Source: Roseibium salinum
GTDB lineage: Bacteria > Pseudomonadota > Alphaproteobacteria > Rhizobiales > Stappiaceae
DNA length: 64,000 nt
Direction of reading: 5' to 3'
Assembly (NCBI RefSeq): GCF_026240905.1
Contig: NZ_JAPEVI010000003.1
Span: 2,294,001 to 2,358,000, forward strand
Positions 8,687-17,524 of this stretch are shown here, one piece after another. Within the stretch, counting starts at the first letter, position 1, and each line of letters starts with the position of its first letter. Under the pieces are notes generated by a model. That model saw only the letters and a list, made by a program, of their open reading frames with translations, had not been told where the DNA came from and did no database searches. The position numbers were made by a program, and so were the translations under genes.

Positions 8687-10467
8687 TACGAGGCCTGTGC
8701 TTCGGCGTCGAACGCCTGGATGGATTGGGCGGAGAGCAGAATGTCCGATTTCAGGCCGGCGGTTTCCCCCAGCGTCGTCTCGCAGAAATTCCGCGCAAGC
8801 AGGGTGCGGTCCGCAAGACGGGCTGCCGGTTCGCCGGCGGAGCGCAACGCGCCCTTGGCAAGCAGCGCCCCGCCGAGGGCAAGGCCGGCAACGCGCAGAT
8901 AGGGCGTCGCGCCGGACAAGGCATCCGCAATCCGGCCTTCCGCCTGCGCGGTGAGCATGTAGTCGGTCGCCTCCTCGAGATCCCGAAGACTTGCGGCCAG
9001 ACGTTCCGCGGTTGCGCCGAATTCCGGCCTGTTGGAGGCCTTGACTTCGTCGGCGATGGCCCTGAGTTCGGCAATGAAACCCTTGACATGCGCTCCGTCC
9101 GACATCGGTAGTTTGCGCATGACCAGATCGATCGACTGGATGCCGTTGGTGCCCTCGTAGATCGGAGCGATACGGGCATCGCGCAGGAACTGCGCCGCAC
9201 CGGTCTCCTCGATGAAACCCATGCCGCCATGGATCTGAATGCCGAGCGAAGCGACCTCGACGCCGAAATCGGTGGGAATGGCCTTGGCGATCGGCGTCAG
9301 CAGGCTGGCCCGTTCGCTCCAGAACCTTCTGGCCGTGTCATCCTCGGCGACATTGGCCATGTCGATGGCGTGGGCGCAGGCGTAGCAGATCGCCCGGGCG
9401 ACCTGGGTTCTCGCCTTCATCGCCAGCAGCATGCGCTTGATGTCCGGGTGGCGGGCGATCGGGCTCATGCCCTCGCCCTTGTCGCCCGGTGCTTTTCCCT
9501 GCCTGCGCTCGACCGCATAGTTCAAAGCATGCTGATAGGCGCGCTCGGCAACGCCGAGACCCTGGATGCCGACCGCCAGCCGCGCGTTGTTCATCATCGT
9601 GAACATGCAGGCGAGACCGCGGTTTTCCTCGCCGATCAGCCAACCGGTCGCACCGCCTTCATCGCCATAGACCATGGTGCAGGTCGGCGAGCCGTGAATG
9701 CCCATCTTGTGCTCCACACCTGCGGCACGGACGTCGTTGCGCTTGCCGAGGGAGCCGTTGTCATTGACCAGGAATTTCGGCACCAGGAACAGCGAGATCC
9801 CCTTCGTGCCCGCCGGCGCATCCGGCAGGCGTGCCAGCACCATGTGGATGATGTTGTCGGTCAGGTCGTGTTCGCCATAGGTGATGAAGATCTTCTGGCC
9901 GAAGATACGGTAGGTACCGTCTTCGTTGCGCTCGGCCCTGGCCTTCAGGGCGTTGAGGTCCGAGCCGGCCTGGGGCTCGGTCAGGTTCATGGTTCCCATC
10001 CATTCGCCCGACACCAGCTTTTCCAGATACTTCGCCTTGATATCCGGCGAGGCATGCTTTTCCAGGGCATCGACCGCCCCCATGGTCAGGGTCGGGCCGA
10101 TGGCAAATGCCATGGAGCCGGAATTCCACATTTCCAGGGCGGCCGCGGACAGCATCATCGGCAGCCCCTGCCCGCCGGCCTCGGGGCTTGCCGTCAGACC
10201 GTTCCAACCGCCCTCGATCCAGGCACGGTAAAGCTCGCGCCAGCCCGGAGGCGTCGTGACTTTGCCATCGGCAAGCGGCGTGCCGTGTTGATCGGCAACC
10301 GCGTTGAGTGGTGCGATCTCTTCGGCGGCGAACCGTCCCGCTTCGCTCAGGATGGCGTCGACAAGATCGTCGGCAAGGTCCTGATGGCTTGCGCTTTTCT
10401 GCAAATCATCAAGTCCGCAGACATGTTTCAGGGTGAAGGCAATCTCATCGACCGGGGCTCGGTACAT
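8686..10467 (-). CDS. Acyl-CoA dehydrogenase, long form with extra C-terminal domain (DmdC-like family)
   Basis: A 593-residue FAD-dependent acyl-CoA dehydrogenase, about 200 residues longer than the classical enzymes. It has the substrate/FAD motif MNLTEPQAGSDLNALKARA and the catalytic-base region YEGTNGIQSIDLV (near residue 435), followed by the C-terminal helical extension. This long family includes 3-methylmercaptopropionyl-CoA dehydrogenase (DmdC) and other acyl-CoA dehydrogenases; which substrate is used here cannot be decided. It is the first gene of a leftward acd-crotonase-SDR set. A perfect palindrome at 10596-10613 lies about 130 bp upstream and may be its operator. Confidence 0.9.
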   Translation of the reverse strand: MYRAPVDEIAFTLKHVCGLDDLQKSASHQDLADDLVDAILSEAGRFAAEEIAPLNAVADQHGTPLADGKVTTPPGWRELYRAWIEGGWNGLTASPEAGGQGLPMMLSAAALEMWNSGSMAFAIGPTLTMGAVDALEKHASPDIKAKYLEKLVSGEWMGTMNLTEPQAGSDLNALKARAERNEDGTYRIFGQKIFITYGEHDLTDNIIHMVLARLPDAPAGTKGISLFLVPKFLVNDNGSLGKRNDVRAAGVEHKMGIHGSPTCTMVYGDEGGATGWLIGEENRGLACMFTMMNNARLAVGIQGLGVAERAYQHALNYAVERRQGKAPGDKGEGMSPIARHPDIKRMLLAMKARTQVARAICYACAHAIDMANVAEDDTARRFWSERASLLTPIAKAIPTDFGVEVASLGIQIHGGMGFIEETGAAQFLRDARIAPIYEGTNGIQSIDLVMRKLPMSDGAHVKGFIAELRAIADEVKASNRPEFGATAERLAASLRDLEEATDYMLTAQAEGRIADALSGATPYLRVAGLALGGALLAKGALRSAGEPAARLADRTLLARNFCETTLGETAGLKSDILLSAQSIQAFDAEAQAS

Positions 10468-10595
10468 GCAGGTCCTCCCAAGACCGGCCAGCCCTGGGCG
10501 GCTGGCGATTGACGTTTTCGCTGTTCAAAGCTTGACGGCGGCAGAGCTTGTCCGCAAAAGGCGCATGCAACAGCGGTTGACAGGACAATAGCCCT

Positions 10596-10613
10596 GTTGA
10601 CGTTAACGTCAAC
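10596..10613. promoter_or_regulatory. Perfect 18-bp palindrome GTTGACGTTAACGTCAAC, likely operator
   Basis: A fully self-complementary 18-mer lies in the divergent region between the acyl-CoA dehydrogenase (leftward) and sua5 (rightward). From memory, the inner ACGTTAACGT-type core resembles operators of LiuR (MerR family) and similar regulators of branched-chain amino-acid and fatty-acid breakdown. That would fit control of the acd operon. No regulator gene is adjacent. The palindrome itself is certain; which protein binds it is inferred. Confidence 0.55.
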
Positions 10614-10683
10614 CCGTATCGCAGCGGCAGGTGGGCGTCTTTTTCTCCGAAACGACAGCTGCAGGCCGAAGAGATCCGCAGCA

Positions 10684-11679
10684 ATGCAGCGCTGGACCAT
10701 CGACTTGAACACCGCAGACTGGCAGGCCGCGCCCGAAGCGCAGGCGGTCTGCGCTGCGCTGCTGAACGGTGATCTGGTCGCCGTGCCGACGGAGACGGTA
10801 TACGGGCTGACTGCGGATGCGACCAACGGGACCGCCTGTGCAAAGATCTTCAAGGCCAAGGGGCGGCCGCAATTCAATCCGCTGATTTCCCATGTGGCCT
10901 CGCTCGAGGCGGCCAGGGAACACGGAAACTTCGACGGCCAGGCACTGGCCCTTGCGGAGGCCTTCTGGCCCGGCCCGCTGACGCTTGTGGTGCCCAAAAA
11001 GGAAACCTCGCCGATCTCGGACCTCGCCACGGCCGGACTTCAGACAGTTGCCTTACGCGTACCCGACGGGCCGGTGATGCGCTACCTGTCCGAACGGATT
11101 AACCGGCCACTTGCCGCCCCCAGCGCCAACCGCTCCGGAAAGATCAGCCCCACACGAGCGGAGGACGTGATCGCCGATCTCGGTCCGTCCCTGAGCTTCG
11201 TCATCGACGCAGGACCGTGTCCGGTCGGGATCGAATCCACCATTGTCGGCTGCATCGACGGGACGACCCGGCTGCTGCGGCCGGGCGGACTGTCCCGCGA
11301 GGCGATCGAGAAGGTCCTTGGCGCGCCGCTGAGCGGAGCTGATGCCCGCATGGCGCCGGATGCCCCCACAGCGCCGGGCATGCTGTCGTCACACTATGCG
11401 CCCAACGCGTCGATGATCCTGAACGCTTCACATGCCAGCCCCGACGATGGGCTGCTGTCCTTCGGCCCGGATCCGCTTCCCGGTGCCGGACAGGCTCGTG
11501 CCGAGATCAATCTGAGCCCCAGCGGAGACCTGACCGAAGCGGCGGCCAACCTCTTTCAGGCCATGCGGGCGCTCGATGCCAGCGGCGTCAAGACCATCCG
11601 GGTGCAGTTTATCCCCAGCTTTGGACTTGGCGAGGCGATCAACGACCGATTGCGCCGCGCCGCGGCCCCGCGCGTTTGA
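10684..11679 (+). CDS. sua5: L-threonylcarbamoyladenylate synthase (Sua5/YwlC/YrdC type)
   Basis: A 331-residue protein that makes threonylcarbamoyl-AMP from threonine, bicarbonate and ATP, the first step of t6A37 modification of ANN-decoding tRNAs. The YrdC domain covers about residues 10-200, with VPTETVYGLTADA near the start, KGRPQFNPLISHV, and the nucleotide-binding APSANRSGKISPT and VGIESTIVG motifs. The remaining ~110 residues are the Sua5 C-terminal domain (TAPGMLSSHYAPNA linker), which distinguishes Sua5 from the shorter TsaC. I use ATG 10684 because the in-frame region upstream from 10597 contains the palindrome and is not conserved-looking. Confidence 0.93.
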   Translation: MQRWTIDLNTADWQAAPEAQAVCAALLNGDLVAVPTETVYGLTADATNGTACAKIFKAKGRPQFNPLISHVASLEAAREHGNFDGQALALAEAFWPGPLTLVVPKKETSPISDLATAGLQTVALRVPDGPVMRYLSERINRPLAAPSANRSGKISPTRAEDVIADLGPSLSFVIDAGPCPVGIESTIVGCIDGTTRLLRPGGLSREAIEKVLGAPLSGADARMAPDAPTAPGMLSSHYAPNASMILNASHASPDDGLLSFGPDPLPGAGQARAEINLSPSGDLTEAAANLFQAMRALDASGVKTIRVQFIPSFGLGEAINDRLRRAAAPRV

Positions 11680-11899
11680 TGTGGAGACGATTTCCGCCGC
11701 ACTCGCGCACAGGTGGACCGGCACCGGAATCTGATGAAAAATTCAGTGCCTTAACAAAGTCTTTAGAAATCAATGCCTCGCGCCTAGATGCTACTTAACA
11801 AATTCGATCGCGATCACCTTAAGTTAATCCAAAACAACCCCAAGATTCCACCGAGGGAATCAAAGAGTGCGTGCACTGCAGCATGGTGATTGCCAAGCA

Positions 11900-12106
11900 A
11901 TGGATACGGTAATCGGTGGTAAGCTCAGCGTGCGAACAGACTTATCAACACCACCTGTGCAAGGGATTACGGTAAAAAGCTCGCTTTTCCTTCTGAGAAT
12001 CACGTAACTTGAGAATCAGAATTGAGATGCAGCGGACCTCCCCTCGGGCATTGCGGTGCTCGCACCTTTGCAAGGGCCGGCACGAACATGCCGGCCCCCT
12101 TTTTTG
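11900..12106 (+). ncRNA. Candidate small RNA ending at an orphan terminator
   Basis: Between sua5 and the deacetylase-like gene, an intrinsic terminator (12074-12105) follows about 390 bp of non-coding DNA. Upstream it is preceded by small hairpins (AAAAGC-TC-GCTTTT near 11972-11985) and a GGACCTCCCCTCGGGC segment. No Rfam family could be named by eye, and the 5' end is a guess. It may equally be the 3' untranslated region of sua5. Confidence 0.25.
12074..12105 (+). terminator. Strong Rho-independent terminator
   Basis: The stem GGGCCGGCA / TGCCGGCCC (9 bp, loop CGAACA) is followed by CCTTTTTT. It is one of the clearest intrinsic terminators in the window and lies about 110 bp before the deacetylase-like gene. 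Confidence 0.85.
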
Positions 12107-12213
12107 CCCAAAAGCCGCCTCCACCTATACCTATCTTCAATTGACAGACGCTTCGGCGCCCGACCAGACTGTTGCTGCTCAGCCATAACAACAGTCGTCC
12201 GGAAACGCTCCCA

Positions 12214-13142
12214 GTGTCCACGCTCATCCTTCACCATTCCGCTTATCTCGATCATCTCACGCCTGTCGGTCATCCGGAGCGCCCGGACCGGATCCGCGCC
12301 ATCGACCGGATCCTGGAACACGAAAAATTCCAGCCCCTGGCACGCGACACCGCCCCGATGGGGGCTGTGGAAGACATCGCTCGGGCGCATCCCATGAGCT
12401 ACATCGATCAGTTGCACCGCCTGGCACCGGAGGAGGGTATTGCCAGGGTCGACGCCGACACGACCATGTCTCCGGGAACCTGGGAAGCCGCGCTCAGGGG
12501 GTGGGAGGGGCCTGCCGCGCCGTGGACGAAGTGCTGACGAAGACGGTCAACAACGCCTTTTCCGCGTCCCGCCCTCCGGGCCATCATGCGGAAAAAGACC
12601 GGGCGATGGGATTCTGTTTCTTCAACAACGCCGCCATCGCCGCCCGCTATGCCCAGGCGGTTCACGGGATGGGGCACGTTGCGATCATCGATTTCGACGT
12701 CCATCACGGCAACGGCACGCAGGACATCTTCTGGGACGACCCCAACGTCATGTATTGCTCCACGCACCAGATGCCGCTGTATCCCGGCTCCGGGGCCGCC
12801 TCCGAAACGGGAGAGGCCAACACGATCGTCAACGCCCCGCTTGCACCGGGCGAGGACGGGGCCGGCTTCAAGGAAGCCTTCGAAGCCGTCATCCTGCCCC
12901 GGCTGGAAAAATTCGCACCCGAACTTGTGATCATCTCGGCCGGGTTCGATGCCCATGCACGCGACCCGTTGGGCGGCCTGAACCTTGTGGAAGCCGATTT
13001 TGCCTGGGCGACGCGCGCGCTGATGGATGTCGCCGACAAGCACGCCAACGGCCGCGTGGTCTCGGTACTGGAAGGCGGTTATGACCTTGAAGGCCTTGCC
13101 CGTTCCGTTGCCGCGCATGTCATGACACTGATGACCGGCTGA
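12214..13142 (+). pseudogene. Histone deacetylase-family protein, broken by a one-base frameshift
   Basis: Two overlapping frames together encode a complete arginase/deacetylase-fold protein of about 309 residues. The first frame runs from GTG 12214 (STLILHHSAYLDH) to EAALRG; the second continues GGACRAVDEV and holds RPPGHHAEKD, DFDVHHGNGTQD and SAGFDAHARDP, the zinc and catalytic motifs of class II-type deacetylases and acetylpolyamine amidohydrolases. One extra G in the G5 run at 12497-12501 would join the frames (AGG GGG GTG GGA). All catalytic motifs are intact, so either a sequencing error or a very recent mutation is likely. It lies upstream of xseB, the usual alphaproteobacterial arrangement. 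Confidence 0.85.
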
Positions 13143-13281
13143 CCGGCGGCGTCGGCCGACGGCATGCAAGCCGCGCCAAAACCACGGGGATCATTGGCGC
13201 GAATATGAAATGAAACCTTGACCTGAGCCGCCCGGCCCGCAAGTTTCCAGTCAAGATCAGTTCACTACAGGGACCGCACCG

Positions 13282-13536
13282 ATGAGCGATGCTGCAAAAG
13301 ACATTTCCGGCCTTTCCTTCGAAGAGGCGCTCAAGCAGTTGGAGACCATCGTGCGCGAGCTGGAGCAGGGCAACGTGCCGCTTGAACGAAGCATCGAGAT
13401 GTATGAACGCGGCGACGCCCTGCGCAAACACTGCGACACATTGCTGAAATCCGCCGAAGCGAAGGTTGAAAAAATCCAGCTCGGCCAGAACGGTGAAGCA
13501 CGCGGCACGGAGCCTCTGGAGTCGGCCGAAAACTGA
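13282..13536 (+). CDS. xseB: Exodeoxyribonuclease VII small subunit
   Basis: An 84-residue protein of family length with the XseB signature [36 protein letters not shown] core: a short coiled-coil helix followed by [22 protein letters not shown]. It binds the large subunit XseA to form exonuclease VII, which degrades single-stranded DNA in both directions and acts in mismatch repair and recombination. It follows the deacetylase-like gene by about 140 bp. In many relatives xseB is followed directly by ispA and dxs. Here ispA is absent and a LuxR-type gene lies between xseB and dxs. Confidence 0.93.
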   Translation: MSDAAKDISGLSFEEALKQLETIVRELEQGNVPLERSIEMYERGDALRKHCDTLLKSAEAKVEKIQLGQNGEARGTEPLESAEN

Positions 13537-13926
13537 ACCGGTTCTCTGAGTTGAACCGAGTCATTTGAATGGACTGCCGCTCGCGGCCCATGGCCGCACG
13601 AAGCACTGATCCCGACCCCGCCGCTCCCATGTCGGCCCGTTTGGACCAACCGGCGACCGGTTCACTCGACACTGGTCAGGTGACCGCAACAAGCTGCAGA
13701 CATCAGATTCAAACGGCCATCCGGAAGTCTAACCGGCCGATGGCATGCCCGTCCCGAACTCGGATGAGCGCAGGTCATGCCGACCGCTTCCTGCCCTCCC
13801 GGCACCACCGAAAGCCCCAAAACTGAATTCCGAAAGAATTTTTATTGCTTCAACGCCGATGAATTGCTTAGAATATTTCTCTAGCCAAGAGGAAATAATG
13901 TAATAATTGATTGAAAATTTAATGTG
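13537..13926. other. 390-bp intergenic region before the LuxR-type gene
   Basis: The first ~250 bp are GC-rich and show no convincing gene on either strand. The last ~100 bp become strikingly AT-rich compared with the surroundings and probably carry the promoter of the regulator gene. The composition change suggests this segment has a different history from the flanking xseB and dxs genes. Confidence 0.5.
13845..13874 (+). promoter_or_regulatory. Possible sigma-70-type promoter of the LuxR-type gene
   Basis: TTGCTT (13845-13850) and TAGAAT (13869-13874) are separated by 18 bp in an AT-rich stretch, about 50 bp before the start codon. Both boxes are imperfect matches and the call rests on position and composition. 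Confidence 0.3.
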
Positions 13927-15105
13927 ATGCCTGCACTTGGAAAAACAGACGAAGTAAATCTACTTACGCGCGTTCTAGAGTGCTCGCCGCAACCTGGCGA
14001 CTGGTCCCAGGTGCTCGAATTCATTGACACCCGGCTTGACTGCAGGTCGTTCCTGGCCGAATTCGACTTCAGCGGCCGACCCACCTCCAATTTCGGCGGA
14101 TATCAGCCGGCACTGCTTCTCGGTACGTTGCTTCGACAACTCGAAACGGGAGGCGACAGGAACACACTGCAGTTTCTTCTCTCCGAAGCCCCCCTCGGTT
14201 ATCGCTACGGCAAGGCCGCGCCGGGTCCGCCGACAGACGGTCCACATGAGCCGCGTGCGGCGCCGGACAATTTTGACGCCGGCAAAACAGATCCAACAGA
14301 GCCGGATCAACTCGAGCTTCTCAGGAAATCTCAGGGGCTGGTTTCGCCGGTCTGGAGAACCGACAGGTCCACGGTGCTGTTTGCCTGCGTGTTTACCGGG
14401 TACGCGCCGGGCATGGTCGACAGCGCAATTGACAATGAAACGTTCAAGACGATCGTCAATGCACTCACCCGGGGCCTCCATACCTATTTTCAGCTCGAGA
14501 AGGAGCGCGCCCGCATAGAGAGCCACAGCCTTTTTCTGTCCACGTTTGACAACCCGGCAATACTCATCAACGCCGACAGGGACATACTGGTACATACGCC
14601 CACCGGCCTGGAGGCGCTTGTCGGGCTGGGCGTGGCCGCGCCGCGCGGTGCAAAACTGGTTTTCATCAACAAACAGATCGAAAGCGGCCTGCAGATGCTG
14701 CTGGCGGAGACGAACGTGCGGCATGCCGCCGCGGCGCCAAACGGCCACTCGGTCTATATCGGTGACCAGAACGGCGCCCTTAGTCGGGTCTCCATAGAAG
14801 CCGTTGTCCCCGCCGCCGAGACCAGCAGCCGGGAAACGACCTATGTCCTCATCCGGGTGTGCGAACCGGCAGACCTGCCCGACGAGGTGGAGGCCGTTCT
14901 CCAGCACCACTACGACCTCTCCCAATCCGAGGCCCATCTCGCCCGACATCTGACCCTGTCCGGCTCGATGAATGTCACTGCGGCCCAGCTCGGCATTACG
15001 CGGAACACCGCAAAAACACATCTGCGGCGGATCTACGAGAAAACCGGGGTGCATACCCAGCTTCAGCTCGCAGGCCTGGTTCACAGGCTTGCGGGACTTT
15101 TCTAG
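13927..15105 (+). CDS. LuxR-type helix-turn-helix transcriptional regulator
   Basis: A 392-residue protein with a C-terminal LuxR/GerE-type DNA-binding domain (about 330-388): LSQSEAHLARHLTLSG, then the turn AAQLGITRNTAKTHLRRIYEKTG and LQLAGLVHRL. The N-terminal ~200 residues lack a recognisable receiver domain. Residues ~205-310 (FDNPAILINADRDILVHTP) look PAS-like. It is therefore probably a one-component regulator with an unknown signal. ATG 13927 follows a GTG at 13924 in the same frame. The gene sits alone between xseB and dxs with AT-rich flanks, suggesting insertion into an otherwise conserved neighbourhood. Targets are unknown. Confidence 0.85.
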   Translation: MPALGKTDEVNLLTRVLECSPQPGDWSQVLEFIDTRLDCRSFLAEFDFSGRPTSNFGGYQPALLLGTLLRQLETGGDRNTLQFLLSEAPLGYRYGKAAPGPPTDGPHEPRAAPDNFDAGKTDPTEPDQLELLRKSQGLVSPVWRTDRSTVLFACVFTGYAPGMVDSAIDNETFKTIVNALTRGLHTYFQLEKERARIESHSLFLSTFDNPAILINADRDILVHTPTGLEALVGLGVAAPRGAKLVFINKQIESGLQMLLAETNVRHAAAAPNGHSVYIGDQNGALSRVSIEAVVPAAETSSRETTYVLIRVCEPADLPDEVEAVLQHHYDLSQSEAHLARHLTLSGSMNVTAAQLGITRNTAKTHLRRIYEKTGVHTQLQLAGLVHRLAGLF

Positions 15106-15109
15106 ACTT

Positions 15110-15129
15110 AGGGTATGGCCCCATAAAAA
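15110..15129. repeat. Solo family A end-like sequence
   Basis: AGGGTATGGCCCCATAAAAA matches about 17 of 20 positions of the terminal repeat of family A (AGGGTACGGTCCCATAAAAT). It stands alone just after the LuxR-type stop codon and may be a remnant of a deleted copy or a chance resemblance. Confidence 0.4.
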
Positions 15130-15150
15130 TGGGGCCGCAAACACGGCCCC
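15117..15150. terminator. Overlapping alternative hairpins after the LuxR-type gene
   Basis: GGCCCCAT-AAAA-ATGGGGCC (15117-15136) is a perfect 8-bp stem. Its right arm GGGGCC can instead pair with GGCCCC at 15145-15150. No T tract follows, so termination, if any, would be weak or Rho-assisted. Confidence 0.4.
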
Positions 15151-15436
15151 TCAGTTGATCACTGTGCACGTGGCCCCATCGACCACACAAGCTTCCCTTA
15201 GGACAATTTGCAAAAAGATGCATCACCCATTGGGGTGACTGAGCCGGAAATGATGGCGAGTTGCACATGTTATGCAAATTCAAACTGTCAAAATGAACCA
15301 TGCTGAAGACCCAACAGGTCACGGCTTACGAATAAACCCGGACCATGGCCGAACATTTCGGTAACCGGATTTGCGCCCTATATACGGTTGGTGTATGCCT
15401 GCCCGCCAAGTCTCAATTCCCGGAGCCATCGACAGA

Positions 15437-17356
15437 GTGACTTCCAAACCGCACACACCACTCCTCGACACTGTAAGGTCGCCAGCCGATTTGCGCGGGC
15501 TGGACGAAGCAGATCTCCAGCAACTCGCAGATGAATTGCGTACCGAAACCATCGACGCCGTATCGATTACCGGCGGGCATCTGGGGGCCGGGCTCGGGGT
15601 CGTGGAACTGACTGTCGCGCTCCACTACGTGTTCAACACCCCTGCAGACAGGCTCATCTGGGACGTCGGCCATCAGTGCTATCCGCACAAGATCCTGACC
15701 GAACGCCGGGACCGCATCCGCACGCTGCGCCAGGGGGAAGGCCTGTCCGGCTTCACCAAGCGCGCGGAAAGCATCTACGATCCTTTCGGAGCCGCACATT
15801 CGTCCACCTCGATTTCCGCGGGGCTCGGCATGGCCGCGGGCCGGGACCTCAAGGACGGCGACAACAACGTGATCGCCGTTATCGGCGACGGCGCCATGTC
15901 CGCGGGCATGGCCTATGAGGCCATGAACAACGCCGGCCATCTCGGCTCCCGGCTGATCGTCATCCTCAACGACAACGACATGTCCATCGCGCCGCCGGTC
16001 GGGGCGATGTCGGCATATCTGGCCAAATTGGTGTCCGGCCCGACCTATCAGTCCCTGCGCGGCGCGGCGAAAAGCATCGTCAAGAACCTGCCGAAGCATC
16101 TCTTCGAGAAGGCTGCCCGGGCGGAGGAATACGCACGCGGCTTCTGGACCGGCGGCACGCTGTTCGAGGAACTCGGCTTCTACTACGTCGGCCCGGTGGA
16201 CGGCCATAACCTGGAACATCTCCTGCCGGTCCTGAAGAATGTCCGCGACACCCATCACGGGCCCGTGCTGATCCATGCCGTCACCCAGAAGGGCAAGGGC
16301 TACGGTCCCGCGGAAGGGGCGAAGGACAAGTATCATGGTGTCGCCAAGTTCGATGTGGTCACCGGCAAGCAGTCCAAGCCCAAGGCCAATGCGCCGAGCT
16401 ACACCAACGTCTTTGCCACGTCCCTGATCAGGGAAGCGGAAGCCGATGACAAGATTGTCGCGATTACCGCGGCCATGCCGGACGGAACCGGGCTCGATCT
16501 TTTCGGCGAAGCCTTTCCCGAACGCACCTTCGACGTCGGGATTGCGGAGCAGCATGCGGTGACCTTCGCGGCGGGCCTCGCCACGGAAGGGTTCAAACCC
16601 TTCGCCGCAATCTATTCCACCTTCCTGCAGCGGGCCTACGACCAGGTGATTCACGACGTGGCGATCCAGGGGCTGCCGGTGCGCTTTCCCATCGACCGTG
16701 CAGGCCTTGTCGGTGCCGACGGACCGACGCATGCAGGCGCGTTCGATACGGCCTTCCTCTCCTGCCTGCCGGGCTTCGTGGTCATGGCGGCGTCCGATGA
16801 AGTCGAGCTCCGCCACATGGTGGCGACCGCCGTTGCCTATGACGAAGGCCCGATCTCCTTCCGCTATCCGCGCGGCGAAGGCGTCGGGCTGGACATGCCC
16901 GAACGCGGCAGCATCCTGGAGATCGGCAAGGGCGTCATCCGCCGGGAGGGCACCAAGGTCGCCTTGTTGAATTTCGGCGGCAGGATGAGCGAATGCATGA
17001 AGGCGGCGGACGAACTTGACGCGGCCGGCCTACCGACCACCGTCGCGGATGCCCGTTTCGCCAAGCCGCTGGACATGGACCTGATCCGGCGCCTTGCCCG
17101 GGAACACGAAGTGCTGGTGACGATCGAGGAAGGCGCTGCCGGGGGCTTCGGCAGCCACGTCCTGACGTGCCTTGCCGGGGAAGGCCTGCTGGATAACGGT
17201 CTGAAGGTCCGGACGCTGACCCTGCCGGATATTTTCCTGGACCATGGCAAGCCGGACGCCATGTATGCAAAAGCGGGCCTCGACCGGGACGGCATCATGA
17301 AGGCGGTCTTCACCGCGCTCGGCAGCCAAACCATGAGCGCCCCGCAACGGGCGTGA
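15437..17356 (+). CDS. dxs: 1-deoxy-D-xylulose-5-phosphate synthase
   Basis: A 639-residue thiamine-diphosphate enzyme that condenses pyruvate and glyceraldehyde 3-phosphate to DXP, the entry step of the MEP isoprenoid pathway and a precursor for thiamine and pyridoxal. Visible motifs are [15 protein letters not shown] and [13 protein letters not shown] near the N-terminus, the diphosphate-binding [16 protein letters not shown] (about 150), [12 protein letters not shown], and the transketolase pyrimidine-binding segment with [18 protein letters not shown] choose GTG 15437 (GGAG about 12 bases upstream; gives the usual Dxs N-terminus KPHTPLLDT). An ATG at 15395 would add 14 residues but lacks a ribosome site. 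Confidence 0.95.
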   Translation: MTSKPHTPLLDTVRSPADLRGLDEADLQQLADELRTETIDAVSITGGHLGAGLGVVELTVALHYVFNTPADRLIWDVGHQCYPHKILTERRDRIRTLRQGEGLSGFTKRAESIYDPFGAAHSSTSISAGLGMAAGRDLKDGDNNVIAVIGDGAMSAGMAYEAMNNAGHLGSRLIVILNDNDMSIAPPVGAMSAYLAKLVSGPTYQSLRGAAKSIVKNLPKHLFEKAARAEEYARGFWTGGTLFEELGFYYVGPVDGHNLEHLLPVLKNVRDTHHGPVLIHAVTQKGKGYGPAEGAKDKYHGVAKFDVVTGKQSKPKANAPSYTNVFATSLIREAEADDKIVAITAAMPDGTGLDLFGEAFPERTFDVGIAEQHAVTFAAGLATEGFKPFAAIYSTFLQRAYDQVIHDVAIQGLPVRFPIDRAGLVGADGPTHAGAFDTAFLSCLPGFVVMAASDEVELRHMVATAVAYDEGPISFRYPRGEGVGLDMPERGSILEIGKGVIRREGTKVALLNFGGRMSECMKAADELDAAGLPTTVADARFAKPLDMDLIRRLAREHEVLVTIEEGAAGGFGSHVLTCLAGEGLLDNGLKVRTLTLPDIFLDHGKPDAMYAKAGLDRDGIMKAVFTALGSQTMSAPQRA

Positions 17357-17471
17357 AGATGTAGCGTCGCCGCTCCTCCCGGCTTGGCCGGGGGAGCGCC
17401 GAGAAACGCGATTGACACGGACAGCCTGACCTGAAATGGCTGACGGGAAGACGTGAAGCAGGTATTTGTGC

Positions 17472-17500
17472 GCGCCGGTTGAAACCGGCGCCTTTGTTTT
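17472..17500 (+). terminator. Intrinsic terminator downstream of dxs
   Basis: GCGCCGGT-TGAA-ACCGGCGC is a perfect 8-bp stem followed by CTTTGTTTT. It lies 115 bp after dxs. A second hairpin with one bulge (GCTCCTCCCGGC / GCCGGGGGAGC at 17372-17397) precedes it. It separates dxs from the MFS gene. Confidence 0.8.
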
Positions 17501-17524
17501 AGTGGTCGTTGTCAGGAGGCAGCC

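Larger units (their letters stand above)
11680..12213. other. 534-bp intergenic region with no clear protein gene
   Basis: The left part (11740-11880) is comparatively AT-rich (TTAACAAAG, TTAAGTTAATCC) and could carry promoter signals. The right part ends in a strong intrinsic terminator at 12074-12105 with no open reading frame before it. No convincing short gene was found on either strand. The simplest readings are a long sua5 3' untranslated region or a small non-coding RNA gene. Confidence 0.5.
15106..15436. other. 331-bp region between LuxR-type gene and dxs
   Basis: It begins with overlapping hairpins at 15117-15150. The middle part (15180-15330) is relatively AT-rich and contains no convincing gene. 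The part just before dxs should hold the dxs promoter, but I could not fix -35 and -10 boxes with confidence. Confidence 0.5.

Noticed and set aside
12000..12106. 6S RNA
   Set aside because: The GGACCTCCCCTCGGGC segment is faintly similar, but the required long paired halves are missing before the terminator.
15413..16816. 467-codon minus-strand frame
   Set aside because: It is antisense to dxs and has no recognisable motif.
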